From the NCBI GenBank assembly GCA_015680685.1, contig MNCI01036180.1, positions 80,584 to 144,583 of the forward strand: 64,000 nt of DNA, written 5' to 3'. The stretch is from Gnetum montanum (taxonomy: Eukaryota; Streptophyta; Gnetopsida; Gnetales; Gnetaceae). This document shows, piece by piece, positions 54,040 to 64,000 of the stretch; the stretch's first letter is position 1, and each line of letters opens with the position of its first letter. The position numbers and the translations under genes were made by a program. Under the pieces are notes generated by a model. It was not told the origin of the DNA, searched no databases, and was given only the letters and a program-made list of their open reading frames with translations.

Positions 54040-54320
54040 ATTGCTCTAGTTTAAGGCCATTTCGGGCCATACATACGTGCGTGTCAGTTTAAAGTCATGA
54101 CGGACTGCAACGTGATTGTTCTAGTTTAAGGCCATTTCAGGTCACAAATAAATAGGAGGGATATCAACTGATACGATGGGTTTTGATGTAAACCAGTCAT
54201 TTCTGACCGTGACTAGTTTTATGTCATTGCGGACATGCGATAGTTTAATGTCATTCCAGACTTGCATAGTTTAGTGTCATTTCAGATGATCGTAGTTTAA
54301 CGTCATTGCAGACTATCGTA
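54040..54320. repeat. TAGTTTAAGGCCATTTCGGGCC minisatellite
   Basis: Units such as CTAGTTTAAGGCCATTTCGG and TAGTTTAATGTCATTCCAGAC repeat six to eight times, matching 42190-42490 of B. Confidence 0.82.
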
Positions 54321-54359
54321 GTTTGTTAATTGTTTAATAACTTTTTGATTTTTTTCATT

Positions 54360-54980
54360 TTTATGTTAGGAGTGGGTTTAATGGGTACGATCCAATACTC
54401 AGCATCTTCTTCGCTAATTACGTTGAATGGTAGCTCTGCCTAGGAAACGTCTAGCGAAGTAGGCTCTGAGTTAGTATCCTCGAATGTTTCTGGGTTAGGT
54501 GGTGTTTCCTTGGTTTTTGAGGGATCACAATTTATGGGTTGGTCATCACTTTAGGTTTCGTTTATTTCTTTTGGTATGAGCTTTTCGAAAATTCTATCAA
54601 GTTTATGCTCATGTGGAGTGTCCTCTTATTCAGGCTCCTCNCTGATGTGTACGACATGCCTGAAGCATTTAATGGGTCACAAGTAGTGGTTAAAGGTACA
54701 TTGACCTTGGATTTTATAGCAGGGGATCGATTCCCCACATTCGCAGACTTCGTGGTTATTGATGAGATGCCTGGTTTTAACCTAATCCTGGGACGACCTT
54801 GGTTAGCCCAGTTAAAAGCGGTGTCTTCCCCCATTCATCAAGAGATTCACTTACCCNCTGATTAACTTGTATGGTTATAAACATGGGTTCGTGGGTGACG
54901 TCTCTGGTTTTATCATCGATCTTAATGTTTTCGAGGTGAAAGCGTAATGATTTAGATTTGGATCCTTCTCGTGTAGACAT
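54360..54980 (-). pseudogene. Element C protease region, rearranged
   Basis: On the minus strand the flanks fit gag-pol (AELPFNVISEEDAEYW near 54420; EPMFITIQVN near 54900). The middle, 54642-54856, however, encodes SQVVVKGTLTLDFIAGDRFP, TFADFVVIDEMPGFNLILGR and PWLAQLK on the plus strand and is bounded by single n at 54641 and 54857. The active-site part (VDDGA in B) is absent. So the segment is inverted, probably by the assembly. Confidence 0.75.
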
Positions 54981-55960
54981 TACCGCGTGTATAGAGGGTT
55001 CATTTGCGGGTAGGTTTTCGCTAATTGGTATCTATGTTAACATTTGTACTAAGGCTCACAATGAACTGGCGAAGTCAATATGAGGTCGTACAAGCTTAAT
55101 GATGTGTTCTTTTGTTTTAGGGCTTGCGTAACCTGTGTTAGGGCATTAGCTAATTCTTTACTATTGGGTATATTCTTGTCCATGGCCACTTGATCCATTG
55201 GACCTAACAGTTGTATCTCACGTGGGGTAACTTTCGTGTTATTTTTCATGACTGTTAGGTTTGATATGTGTTGCATTCTTGATTTTTCCTCTTTATGACT
55301 CATGCTTGGCTCATTGTTAGAAGGAGCCATAGGTATTGTGCTTAACAAAGTTTGTTTCAGGGGCCCCAGTGCAAGGCATTGACGTTCTTTCTCCAAATGT
55401 TCCCTGGTGAGCCTATCTGCTAGGCATTCTCGCGTGGGTTGTGTGGGAACATTTGGGGTCGGAGTATCAGATTGTTTCGGGACCCGAATGATGAATGGGG
55501 TAGGACAAGATTGCGTCTGAGGTGTATGAGCTTGGACATCAGGCTGCCTAGGCACCTTGACCACAAATGGGTTTGGATGATTTGTAGTTGGTACCTCTAT
55601 CGTAGCAACTACCGGTGGCACCCAGACCATGAAGGGAGTGGGCCGGTTTGATGGTGTCACACTAGCAGTTGTATCAGTAGAGGGCACACGAACAACAGAT
55701 GGTTTGGTTTGGGGTGGTACCTATGCTGTTGCCACCATGGGAGGTACTCGGATGACCAATGGTTTTTGTGAGGTAGGAGGATCGTGTGGGGAATATGAAG
55801 GTTGAGGTGATGTTAGTGCAGTAGGGGGAACACGAACTATGAAGGGGTTCTTTGGTGTTTCATAGTTATTATCTATGTAGATGGTGTTAATTATGTATGG
55901 CGCTTCTTTAGTATTTAGGGGATCTTTATATACGCCCATGGACTAGTTTTGTGGTTTGAC
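54981..55960 (-). pseudogene. Element C gag C-terminal linker with PF[IV]VRVP repeats
   Basis: The frames 55049-55687 and 55721-55939 contain the repeat NPFIVRVPPT, KPLVIRVPPMVAT, TPFMVWVPPVVAT, NPFVVKVPRQ and TPFIIRVPKQ, about every 25-35 residues, followed by ADRLTREHLEKERQCLALGP and MDQVAMDKNIPNSKELANAL. The repeat lies between nucleocapsid and protease, and B and E have it too. Its role is unknown. Confidence 0.7.
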
Positions 55961-58262
55961 TGGGTTGGCCTCATCAAAAGTGATCTCACCTCTATCAATC
56001 ATTCGTTGAATGTCTTGTTTCAAGGTGAAACAATAGTCGGTGCCATGCCCATTATGTTGGTGGTACTTACAAAACTGGTCTAGTCTAAAGCCTCTTGGAA
56101 CTGGGGGCTCATCCGGTGTTGCCAAGCTTGGGTTCTTGACCAATTCATAGAATTGATCATGTTTTTGAATTGCCACGGTGGACAATTGTTTATGTTTCAT
56201 TAGCCCAGCCTTCAAGAGTTGGTTAAATAATTATGAAGGTTTCATGGGCAATGGTGTGTATTGAGAGGGGTCTCTCCTCTCAAAGTTTCGCACATGACCT
56301 AGTGTAGCATTTTTTGATGTGGACGGTTTGGGTGCAGCAGCGGGAGTAGGTCTAGTATAGCTAGTAGGGGCGGTAGGTGGTTTACCTTGTTGTCTCGTAC
56401 TTATTTGTTGAGTTTCTGCTACTGCTTCTATAATTGCCTTAGCCCTTTCTTTGTCTTTCTTATTATGCTGACTTTTAAAGGCTGAATACGCGGGGTCATG
56501 GCTATTTTGTGCTGCTTCTTCAATGTTTTTAATTTGTACAAATGCTTGGCTAAGAGTGTGTGCATTTAGGTAATACAATTTGGATTTAACAAAGTCATTC
56601 ATGGCTCCCTTTAAGATGGTGAGTAAGTATGTTTTGGGGATTGGTTCATGAAGTTCGTTTAGCATAGCACTCCATCTCTGAATAAATTTTTGTACAAGTT
56701 CAAGCGGTGCTTGTTTTACCTGTATCAGACTGTCCAAGGTCACTTCAGGTTTCAGGTTGTATTTAAACCTGGTAACAAACTGGTGTAAGAGATCCTCCAA
56801 AGAGGATATGGAGTTACGAGGCAAGGCTCAGTACCAATCTAAAGCTCTCCCAGTGAGGGACATGGAGAAAACATGTAAGATTGCATGGGGCCATGCCTGA
56901 AGCAATAAACATTCTAGTCTAAACATGACCAGATGGGCATTGGGTTCTCCTTCCCCGTTGTATTTGGTTAGTTGAGGCAAAGAAACTCCTTTGGGCAGGG
57001 TCAATGGTGGTACTGAAGAGCTAATAGAATCGTCTTGGTAAAATTCTAATACTTTAATCTCTTCATTGTTGGCCATTTTGAGGCACTTTACCTCATCAGT
57101 GAGTTCTTGCATTATCTTTTTAGCTTCGGCCTAGTCTTGGGCACTAGGTGAAATGGTAGGTTGGTCATGTTATGTAGTATGCAAGTTAGATTGTTGTACA
57201 GTGGGTGGGAAAGAAGAAAGTTGAGTGGTCGGAGGTTGCACTTGTGGAATATTCATGATGGGTGCTACTAAGGGTAGCATACTGTAAGGGGTGGGTTGTT
57301 GTTGTTGTTGTTGTTGTTGTACTTGAGGGATGTTCATGGGTGGAATTTTAGGAGGTGGTATGTTGTAATGAGGGGGTTGATGCGGTTGCATGCTAGTTAC
57401 GGCCCACTATCCAGTTATGATTTGTGAGGGAACACCCTGAACTTATTGAGTTGAAGTGGTGAAGGGTGTCCCTTGGGTTTGTATTCGTGGTATATAGTGA
57501 GTAGATGTAGAAGAAGGTATCACAGATGGCATCCCAATCACTTGGGGTGGGAAGGTCACTCCTACATTAGTTTGAGGGGGGTGTTGTTGGGGTTGTACTT
57601 GTAAGAGGGGATAATGTGGTGACAGGAAGAATAGTGAGGATGGATATATTGAATTGAGTATCGGTCATGGGGAGAGTGGGAATAAGAGTGGATGCTTCCT
57701 GTTGAGGCACATGTTCTTGAGTGGTTTTAAATGAATGGAGGGACATGGTCTCCCTCATGAAAGGGTGAAATAATGGGTTCGTGTAAGTATGCAGATTGAG
57801 AGTATGGTACAAATCCTCGTGTTTAGACTGAGCCACGAAATTATCTTCTTCATCTTTGTTTTAAGGTTCTATGGCTGATTGCCGCAAGGTTTGACTCCTG
57901 GCCATGAGGAGTTTGGATAGGAGTTCATGGTGGGATTCAGTGAGGTGGATGACATCATAGGCGGTGGGAATGAAGTCATGACATCCTTTATGAATTAACT
58001 CATAGTGTCCCTTTGCTTCCAGCTCAACTCAGTCAATGGCCACTTTAGCTTGGATTTTAACAAAAATAAAATTATACTGTTCAGGCATTAAGATGGTGAA
58101 CATGGAATCCATACTTTGTAGTCTTAATGATCGGCGAGATGGCCCCTGAGGGTTGACCTCACCATGAGTGACTATGGGTCCGGTGGTGGTCACAGGGTAT
58201 AAGATTGACGCGCCGGGGTCAGAGATGAGGAGAGCAGAAGTATTGGTGTTCGTAGGGTCCAT
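55961..58262 (-). pseudogene. Element C gag (capsid and nucleocapsid)
   Basis: From MDPTNTNTSALLISDPGAS (58262) the order is an N-terminal part with EQYNFIFVKIQAKVAID, a Pro/Thr-rich and Gln-rich region (eight Gln near 57310), the capsid core LPQLTKYNGEGEPNAHLVMF, SLTGRALDWY, LEDLLHQFVTRFKYNLKPEV, and KTYLLTILKGAMNDFVKSKL, and the knuckle FCKYHQHNGHGTDYC at 56030-56071 with CX2HX4HX4C spacing. Three stops separate the frames. In the family it forms the particle. Confidence 0.82.
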
Positions 58263-58896
58263 TTTATGTGCTTTAAGTATGACAATGTAAAGTAAAAAAA
58301 TTCGGTTAAGTGTTGGACTAGAAGCAAACAAATTTTCTAAGTGTTGGAACAATGTAAACGACGTAAATGGGAGAAAATTTGACTAAGTGTTGTCAGCATA
58401 TACAGCGTAAACATGAAAAAATTTGGTTAAGTATAGAACGGGTATACTTGTTAGCGTACACCCTTAGCATGAAAACTTGTCTACACAGCATACACCTAAG
58501 TATGGCAACGTGTAAGTGCTAGTGTCAGCATACAGACCACTCTGATACCGTACAAGACGTGTTCAGGGACTGGTGGCAGCGTGCAGACTAGATCCATAGC
58601 GTATGGAATAAATCCCCAGCATACAGGCTTCAACAATCAGCGTACAGGATGAATAGGCAGTGTATAGACAGGGTGGACAACATGCAAATAGGCTAGGCAG
58701 TGTATACACGCTGAGATTGCAGCAGATCTAGTTGAACAGGGTGCAGTTTGGAAGGTTCAAAATCAAATCTATGCTGATAGAGTGTAAATTTGAGAAAACT
58801 GACTATAGATCTGGGATCACAAGGAGCGGGTCTATGAGATGGACTAGTGGATCTGAAGAGATCTATGGTGGATCAGAGTAGATTTAAGCAATGAGA
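58263..58896 (-). other. Element C leader (5' untranslated region)
   Basis: This non-coding stretch between primer site and gag is rich in AGCGTAC, AGCATAC and GTGTA words (for example CAGCGTACAGG), as in the LTRs. The longer frame start at 58352 lies in it; the conserved start MDPTN at 58262 is preferred. Confidence 0.5.
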
Positions 58897-58915
58897 GGTG
58901 CTCCTTCTAGCGCCA
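58897..58915 (-). other. Element C primer binding site
   Basis: On the minus strand TGGCGCTAGAAGGAGCACC follows the 5' LTR end (ACGGTACA) after five A. Element E has nearly the same word at 26112. Confidence 0.7.
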
Positions 58916-58920
58916 TTTTT

Positions 58921-60563
58921 TGTACCGTTTGAAATCTTCAATGCAAGGCTGGAATGAAACGAACACTGAGAGATCTATAGATAGGCACAGAAGACTCTAC
59001 CTTCACTTGAGGGCGAGCTGGAACTGATGAAGGTAGAGTACCTTGGGTGGTCCGCACGTGGATCAGACAAGAATATTCCCAAACGTATGCCAATGTGCCA
59101 TACATTGGGTTATGTGTAAACAACATAATAAACGTAAACCAGAACATAAATGTGCAGGAATATAAACAAAGAGATAAACAAGAATGAATGAAAACTATAA
59201 AAAATCTTGACCAGAAATGAAGCAACTTTATTGCAAAATGGAGATTACAGTGCACCAGTCTGTACACAGTTGTGGATCTAACACAAGGCAGATGAAGAGC
59301 CCCGGTGGATGCAGATGGATGCTGGTATGCTAGTATGGATTGCAGGCACCGCGTGAAGGTTGTATGATCAGCGTGTAGGGTAGAAGTCTAGCGTATAGGG
59401 TTAGTGTTCGAAATGGTCTCAAAATCTCCTTCTTCTTTTTTCCTCCTCATCCTTTTGCCCCCCTTTTTTTTATAGAAAATTGGGGTTTTTATAGGTTTTA
59501 GGGCGTGAAATTCGGATCTGAAGTGATATGAGTGGCCGTTGGTGAGAAAATTTCAGGTCAGATGACATGTGGCTACGTTGCCCGAGTGTAAAGAATATTA
59601 CAACTGTACAGCATGCTACATGCCAACGTGTACACGCTAGGCGTATGAACCCAGTGTACAGACTTGACCAATACAAAAGAATTGAACTTTACAAATGAAC
59701 ATTACTGTTACAATAGAGAATCGCCCTTGGATTTGAGCTCTGGTGTCATGAGAATGCTGCCTGTAGCTTTTCAACTCATTTGGACTTGATCTAATACGGT
59801 TTTAGAAGGCTTCAAGTGGCATACTCTATGCTACGCACTGGGCATGCATGCTGGGCATGTAGATCAACATGCAGGTTGGCTGAATCATCTAATCAACCTT
59901 GCTTTTATTGGTGCACACTGGGCGTGCAGGCTAGGTATGCAGAGTATGCATGCTCAACGTATAGGTCATGGAGTGCATCATTTTGAGGTTGAATATTCAT
60001 TTTTGGGAGCCTAGGATGATGCCTGACAATTGCCTTACCTTTGAGAGTTGATTGTAAGTGAAAATCTTGCTCTTTGGTGCCTATTTTGGGCCATTTTTGG
60101 TGGTGTACGCTGGGCTGTACGCTGGTCAGCGTTCACCAAAATGTACCCAGTGTACACACATGTAAATGCCTCATTTTAGGGCCCAACATTTGATTTTTAG
60201 GAGGTTGAGAGCTACTGGGAACTTGGTGAAGGTCCTGGGGGGTCCAGACGCTCAATTATGGCATGTTTTAGCTCATTTTTGGGGCCCAAAAGTTGGTGCA
60301 TGCTGAGCTGCACGCTGGGCATGCAGGCCTGTGTGCAAGAAGTATACTTAGTTAAAACTAAGTGTTTTGAGGTTGAAACTTATAGTTCTTGTTGCCAGAT
60401 GTTGATGTAGTCTCCAATGGATCTCAGGGAACTTTTACTTGCTTGATTCGACTTCGTTTGATGTTGTTTGTGAAGTTTGCAAGTTTCGGTCATGTTGGGA
60501 AGCATCATGACTTAGCTTGATTCTTGTCCGAAAGTGTTAGGTCCAAATTTTTGTGGTGTTTTG
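58921..60563 (-). repeat. Element C 5' LTR (about 1.64 kb)
   Basis: On the plus strand it starts TGTACCGTTTGAAATC and ends near GGTGTTTTG, where the terminal CA seen in B and in the 3' LTR is changed. It shares its ends with the B LTR and its last 1.1 kb with 44335-45424. Frames 58938-59676 within it are not genes. Confidence 0.85.
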
Positions 60564-61202
60564 ATATGCACTTTGAATTGTTACTAGATGAATTTTTGAT
60601 ATCTTTGAATATTAAATAATTAAAAAGATAATCTAATGATAGTAGTGTAGTTATTCCAAGACATGTCGATGTATTCTTTTGATAGTGAAGGTAACTAAGA
60701 CCTAACCTTTGGAGATGCTTTGATAAAATATATATTCTTTAGATTTTTTGATTTATTTTGAATTTTTGAAAAATTTGTGGCATTTCTAAAATTTGAAACA
60801 TTTTTGTATATTTAATTGAAAACCTTTACCTAGCCTATATTTCTGGCATTTTTTGTCTTTGAAATATAAGTACACCCCAAGGTTTATAGAAGTTTATAAC
60901 TTAATGCTACCTCATAGAATTGAACTTGTAACTTAGGGTTACTAGGCTAAGACCTGTACTACTAGGCTAACATCTTATTATTGTTGCTTTCAAATCAAAA
61001 GTCTTGTCACTAGGCTAACACCTCATTGTTAACATAACTAATAATTTTAATTTCCCTTCATTAAAGAAGCAATAAATTATTTTTTGTTATAAATTAATTA
61101 ACAACAAATTAAAATAATAGATATAGTTATTATTTTGAACAACTATGCTAAAAATTACTAAGGTACTTATTCCATATAAAGGTAGTATAAAACTAAAATT
61201 AA
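60564..61202 (-). mobile_element. AT-rich flank with a tRNA-derived SINE remnant (about 60890-61035)
   Basis: On the minus strand A-box-like TTAGCCTAGTGACAAGACT occurs at about 61010 and a related word (TTAGCCTAGTA) twice more to its left, with B-box-like ACAAGTTCAATTCTATGAGG near 60920. The word TTTCAAATCAARAGNCTTG is shared with the SINE at 17870. The rest is AT-rich with no gene. Confidence 0.5.
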
Positions 61203-62132
61203 TGATGAGTCATGTTTTTCCTAGCCTTAATGTCGGAGCCTTGATGTCAAAGCCTTGACATCAAAGCCATGTATCAATGTCCCAATGTCAGAGCCCTGAC
61301 GTCAAGTATCTGATGTCATGTATGCAATGTCAAAGCCAAGACATGATGTTGGATACCCAACATCGTAGGGTAAATTTTGATCTATAAATATAGGGCTCAA
61401 GCTCATGATTTCAAGATAACTTTTCAATTAGAGTAGCAGAGCTCTTGTAGTTTGTTTTCTCTAGAGTTAGAATATTCCCAGTGCATGCCCACAAAGTGAT
61501 GTTTGTAATCATATGACACCTTTGTTCAAGTGTGATGTACTTGGACATGTTACATGACTGGTAATAAAGATTGAGATTATTTCCATCATTGCAGCATCCA
61601 CTTAGATTAATATTTTTGTTTGAATTATTTAATGCTTTCTTTATTTAAAAATTTTCATTTATTGTTATTTACTATTCCTATTGTTAAGCAAAATGTGTAC
61701 ACCTTAATCATGAGCATTTAAGTGTAAATACTTGATCGCCAAAGGTGTATCGTTTGGCACAACCAGTGACGTACACTTGGTAAACCCAAAAGTAGCTCAC
61801 GAAGTCCAAGACATGTATGGACAATTAAGAGTGGATACTATCATCTTAGGCTAATTTAAACTTTGTTTCCATTATTCATTAGTTAATCAGTTTATCTCTT
61901 TTCGTTATCAGAAGTAGCATAGAATAGGATTAGGGACCATATCATATACCTCACTTTGGAATAAACCATACATGACAAAGCTACCACTAGTCCAAGTGGG
62001 AAGACAACGAACTATGATCAAGGCATAATGATCTAGATGGTACAGATAGTCCCATCCACAGAATTTAACTAGATTGCACGTGAACACTTGTAATTCATAT
62101 GGTAGAGTATAGGGATACCTTGCCGCTCATCA
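61203..62132 (+). mobile_element. Athila element G: 5' LTR (about 930 bp)
   Basis: It starts TGATGAGTCATG and ends GCCGCTCATCA. TATA box at 61383; GCATGCCCAC, GTGATGTTTGTAATC and AATAAAGATTGAG match the LTRs of A and D. The U3 has repeated AATGTC/GATGTC-AAAGCC words. Confidence 0.8.
61383..61390 (+). promoter_or_regulatory. LTR TATA box (element G)
   Basis: TATAAATA at the place corresponding to the TATA boxes of A and D. Confidence 0.6.
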
Positions 62133-62133
62133 T

Positions 62134-62154
62134 TGGCACTATTATCAGGGAAGG
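62134..62154 (+). other. Element G primer binding site, degenerate
   Basis: TGGCACTATTATCAGGGAAG follows the LTR by one base and is a mutated tRNA-Asp-type site. Confidence 0.6.
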
Positions 62155-62258
62155 TGCTAGTTATTTAGATTAGTTATATCATACATGATCATTGTAAAAG
62201 GTATTAATGATATATCTTTCAAAAAATCCTAGCCCACACACACCATAAATCAAGAACA

Positions 62259-63532
62259 ATGTCTCTCTCACACAAAAGTAACTATGCATGGTATAACAAA
62301 CACATTCATTGGAGAACTAATGAGATATATGATGAAGATGATTGGAGTGATCAACCTTATGCAAGGGTTTCTTATGATCATGACCACGCTAATGACACTT
62401 AAAGGCTACATTCACCTAAGGTAGACAATCTTGGGGGAGATGATGTAAGTCCTAGACTAGGGGAGGCTTCAAGGCTTAAGACCTTCTCAAAACCTCAAAA
62501 CGATAAATCAAAGGACCTCGAAGAATACCAAAGGAGCCATGGAAATCCTTACAGTTCCTTATCTTCCTATTTCCCTTCAATGTCTAGTTCTAACAAAGAT
62601 GAACGTAGGTATAGAGATAGAGCTCCATTAAAGGGATGGACTAAAAACTAGAATCAAACCGATGAGAAGAGTTAAAGAGGACACCATGGACATAGGAACA
62701 TCCCTCACTATATGTTTGATGACGATGAATCCCTGTTGGCCACTAAGAGCATAATGCATATCACAAAGGCTGTTAAGATATCTCACAGGAATCTTAAAAA
62801 GAGTTGCCTACCTAAGCTTGATATGAAAAATATCCCTAAATTTGTAAGAGGCTATTGTTCAGATTTACAACATCATTTACAAGCCTTCCACGATGCATGT
62901 GCATTCTACAATGCGGAAAGTGAGTGACAAAAGCTTAAGCTCTTTCCTAGGACACTAACTAATAAAGCCAAAGTGTGGTATTGATCATTGAGACCAAATT
63001 CAATCTGACGATGGTCTACAATGTTAGAACTTTTCAACAAGAAATACCAAACCTATAAAAGAGTGTCCAATCTAAGGAAACAAATCTAAGAGTGGAAACA
63101 AGAACAACCTAAACCCTTAGACATGGCCTTAGATAGATATTATGCCTTATTTAATTAATGCCCAGACCATGGTTTCACTGAGGAAGAGCAACTTTACTAC
63201 ACCATAGATGGGCTTCGTAATAAAAGAAGGNTTTATGGTTGGGATCCACTGGTGTTAGCATATCTATGCACATTTGTAGCACAAGTGGCACTCATTTGTT
63301 AATACGATGATGCTGAACCTTCCTGAGTTACTGGTGATGACATTGGAGAAGGTGAATTATGAAAATATCAAGGGTAAGTTGGATGGTAAGAGGCACGAGG
63401 TGGTAATCCTTCAGGGGATGTCNAACCTTTGATAGGGTGATTTCGCAACAAACTTTGCCAATAGAGGAGTCTATTGACGATCTAGAAGCAAAATTCAATA
63501 GGATGTTTAAATGGATAAATGAAAATGTAAAA
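62259..63532 (+). pseudogene. Element G gag
   Basis: The start MSLSHKSNYAWYNKHIHWRT is followed by DDWSDQPYARVSYDHDH and, in a 71-codon frame, DDDESLLATKSIMHITKAVK and HHLQAFHDACAFYNAES. Then come capsid pieces (KAKVWY, MLELFNKKYQTYKRVSNL, DGLRNKRR). The segment 63232-63422, between two n, codes on the other strand. Stops break the frame. Confidence 0.75.
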
Positions 63533-63533
63533 N

Positions 63534-63999
63534 TGGTTGATTTGGTGGTGGCCTTCCCCATGACTGTGGTTGTTGCCACTATGGTTGATGACTATGTTAA
63601 GGCTAGTAACAAGTCCCCCTAGGATGGTATGATTGATTGTGGGACTGTCTATAATTATCTTATGGGGGAGGAAGTCTCCCAGGCATGTGCTTTTGCACAA
63701 ACTTCAGATTTAAGGCTCCTAACCAATACTCCTGTAGATGTAACAATATGGGGCATTGGTCCTTTGGGTGGTCATATATGCATAGGTTGCATCCATCATC
63801 TTCATTTGTGGTGGAGTCTTTAGCCTCACTTTTGTTAGCTACTTTTCCCATCTACCGAAAAGTGTTCCTAACTATTTCTTGGTTCTATGTCCTTTGTTGA
63901 TTGTGATCGCCTAGCTTGTGTTGCATAATCTCCTTCATAATTGTTTCAACAAGATTTTTTACATTTTCATTTATCCATTTAAACATCCTATTGAATTTT
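63534..63999 (-). pseudogene. Element G gag nucleocapsid, inverted segment
   Basis: On the minus strand it reads NRMFKWINENVKNLVETIMK, then DDGCNLCIYDHPKDQCPILL (knuckle CX2CX3HX4C) and LHLQEYWLGALNL. This should follow 63532 on the plus strand. The last 44 bp of the window repeat 63488-63531 in reverse complement, so the segment is most likely attached backwards after the n at 63533. Confidence 0.75.
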
Positions 64000-64000
64000 G

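Larger units (their letters stand above)
44335..60563 (-). mobile_element. Tat/Ogre-type element C, about 16.2 kb, nearly complete
   Basis: On the minus strand the order is 5' LTR (60563-58921), primer site, leader, gag, protease (rearranged), antisense insert, RT, RNase H, aRNH, integrase, repeats, polypurine tract, 3' LTR (45424-44335, outer 550 bp missing). Domain sequence and repeats match B throughout. Length, dual RNase H and a separated gag-protease and RT-integrase resemble Ogre elements. Target duplications cannot be tested because the left end is truncated. Confidence 0.82.

Noticed and set aside
54539-54865. Plus-strand 108-codon protease-like gene
   Set aside because: It is the inverted, n-bounded piece of C's own minus-strand protease, not a separate gene.

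Overview
The window is nuclear DNA of a seed plant, most likely a gymnosperm (conifer-like). The sequence shows one intron-containing TIR-NBS-LRR (TNL) immune receptor gene, one intron of it about 12.8 kb long and full of transposon remains, surrounded by decayed, nested, very large LTR retrotransposons of the Athila and Tat/Ogre branches of Ty3/gypsy. TNLs exclude grasses; the conifer guess rests on general knowledge of such genomes and is not proven here. I saw no tRNA, rRNA, CRISPR or bacterial feature.

Layout. (1) 1-15849, minus strand: a TNL gene, five exons visible (TIR; NB-ARC; three further exons ending in LRRs that run off the left edge), 810 codons open without a stop. Its fourth intron (337-13131) holds a Ty1/copia RNase H scrap and an Athila gag-pol relic (A) with an LTR at 8426-9219. 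(2) 15981-16430: a near-tandem duplication just upstream of the gene. (3) 17650-18835: a minus-strand LINE reverse transcriptase interrupted by tRNA-derived SINE-like copies. (4) 18842-29274: a plus-strand Tat-like element (E) whose left LTR is split by a complete 5.46-kb pol-less Athila element (D, 19684-25143, two 877-bp LTRs, near-identical 5-bp target duplication). (5) 29275-29786: a 512-N gap, then a minus-strand Athila fragment (F) into which element B inserted. (6) 30373-44334 (B) and 44335-60563 (C): two minus-strand Tat/Ogre-type elements of one family with gag, protease, RT, RNase H, a second archaeal-type RNase H and integrase. (7) 60564-63999: SINE remnant and the 5' part of another Athila element (G).

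The most unusual feature: in both B and C, between protease and RT (where Ogre elements are known to have an intron), lies a plus-strand, antisense gene that still has spliceosomal introns. The visible exons match in frame between copies (450/450, 268/269, 1047/1047 bp). Exon 2 resembles an FCP1/SCP-type HAD phosphatase in which the catalytic aspartates are replaced in both copies; exon 4 encodes an unassigned domain. An antisense position explains why introns could survive retrotransposition. The gene is flanked by short minisatellites built on a TAGTTTAAGGCC-like word. Both copies now carry stops, so activity of these copies is unlikely, but the family as a whole looks like a retroelement with an antisense passenger gene.

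Caution on assembly: at several isolated n characters (54641, 54857, 63231, 63423, 63533) the coding strand flips, and one flip repeats a 44-bp overlap, so parts of C and G are probably misoriented by the assembly.
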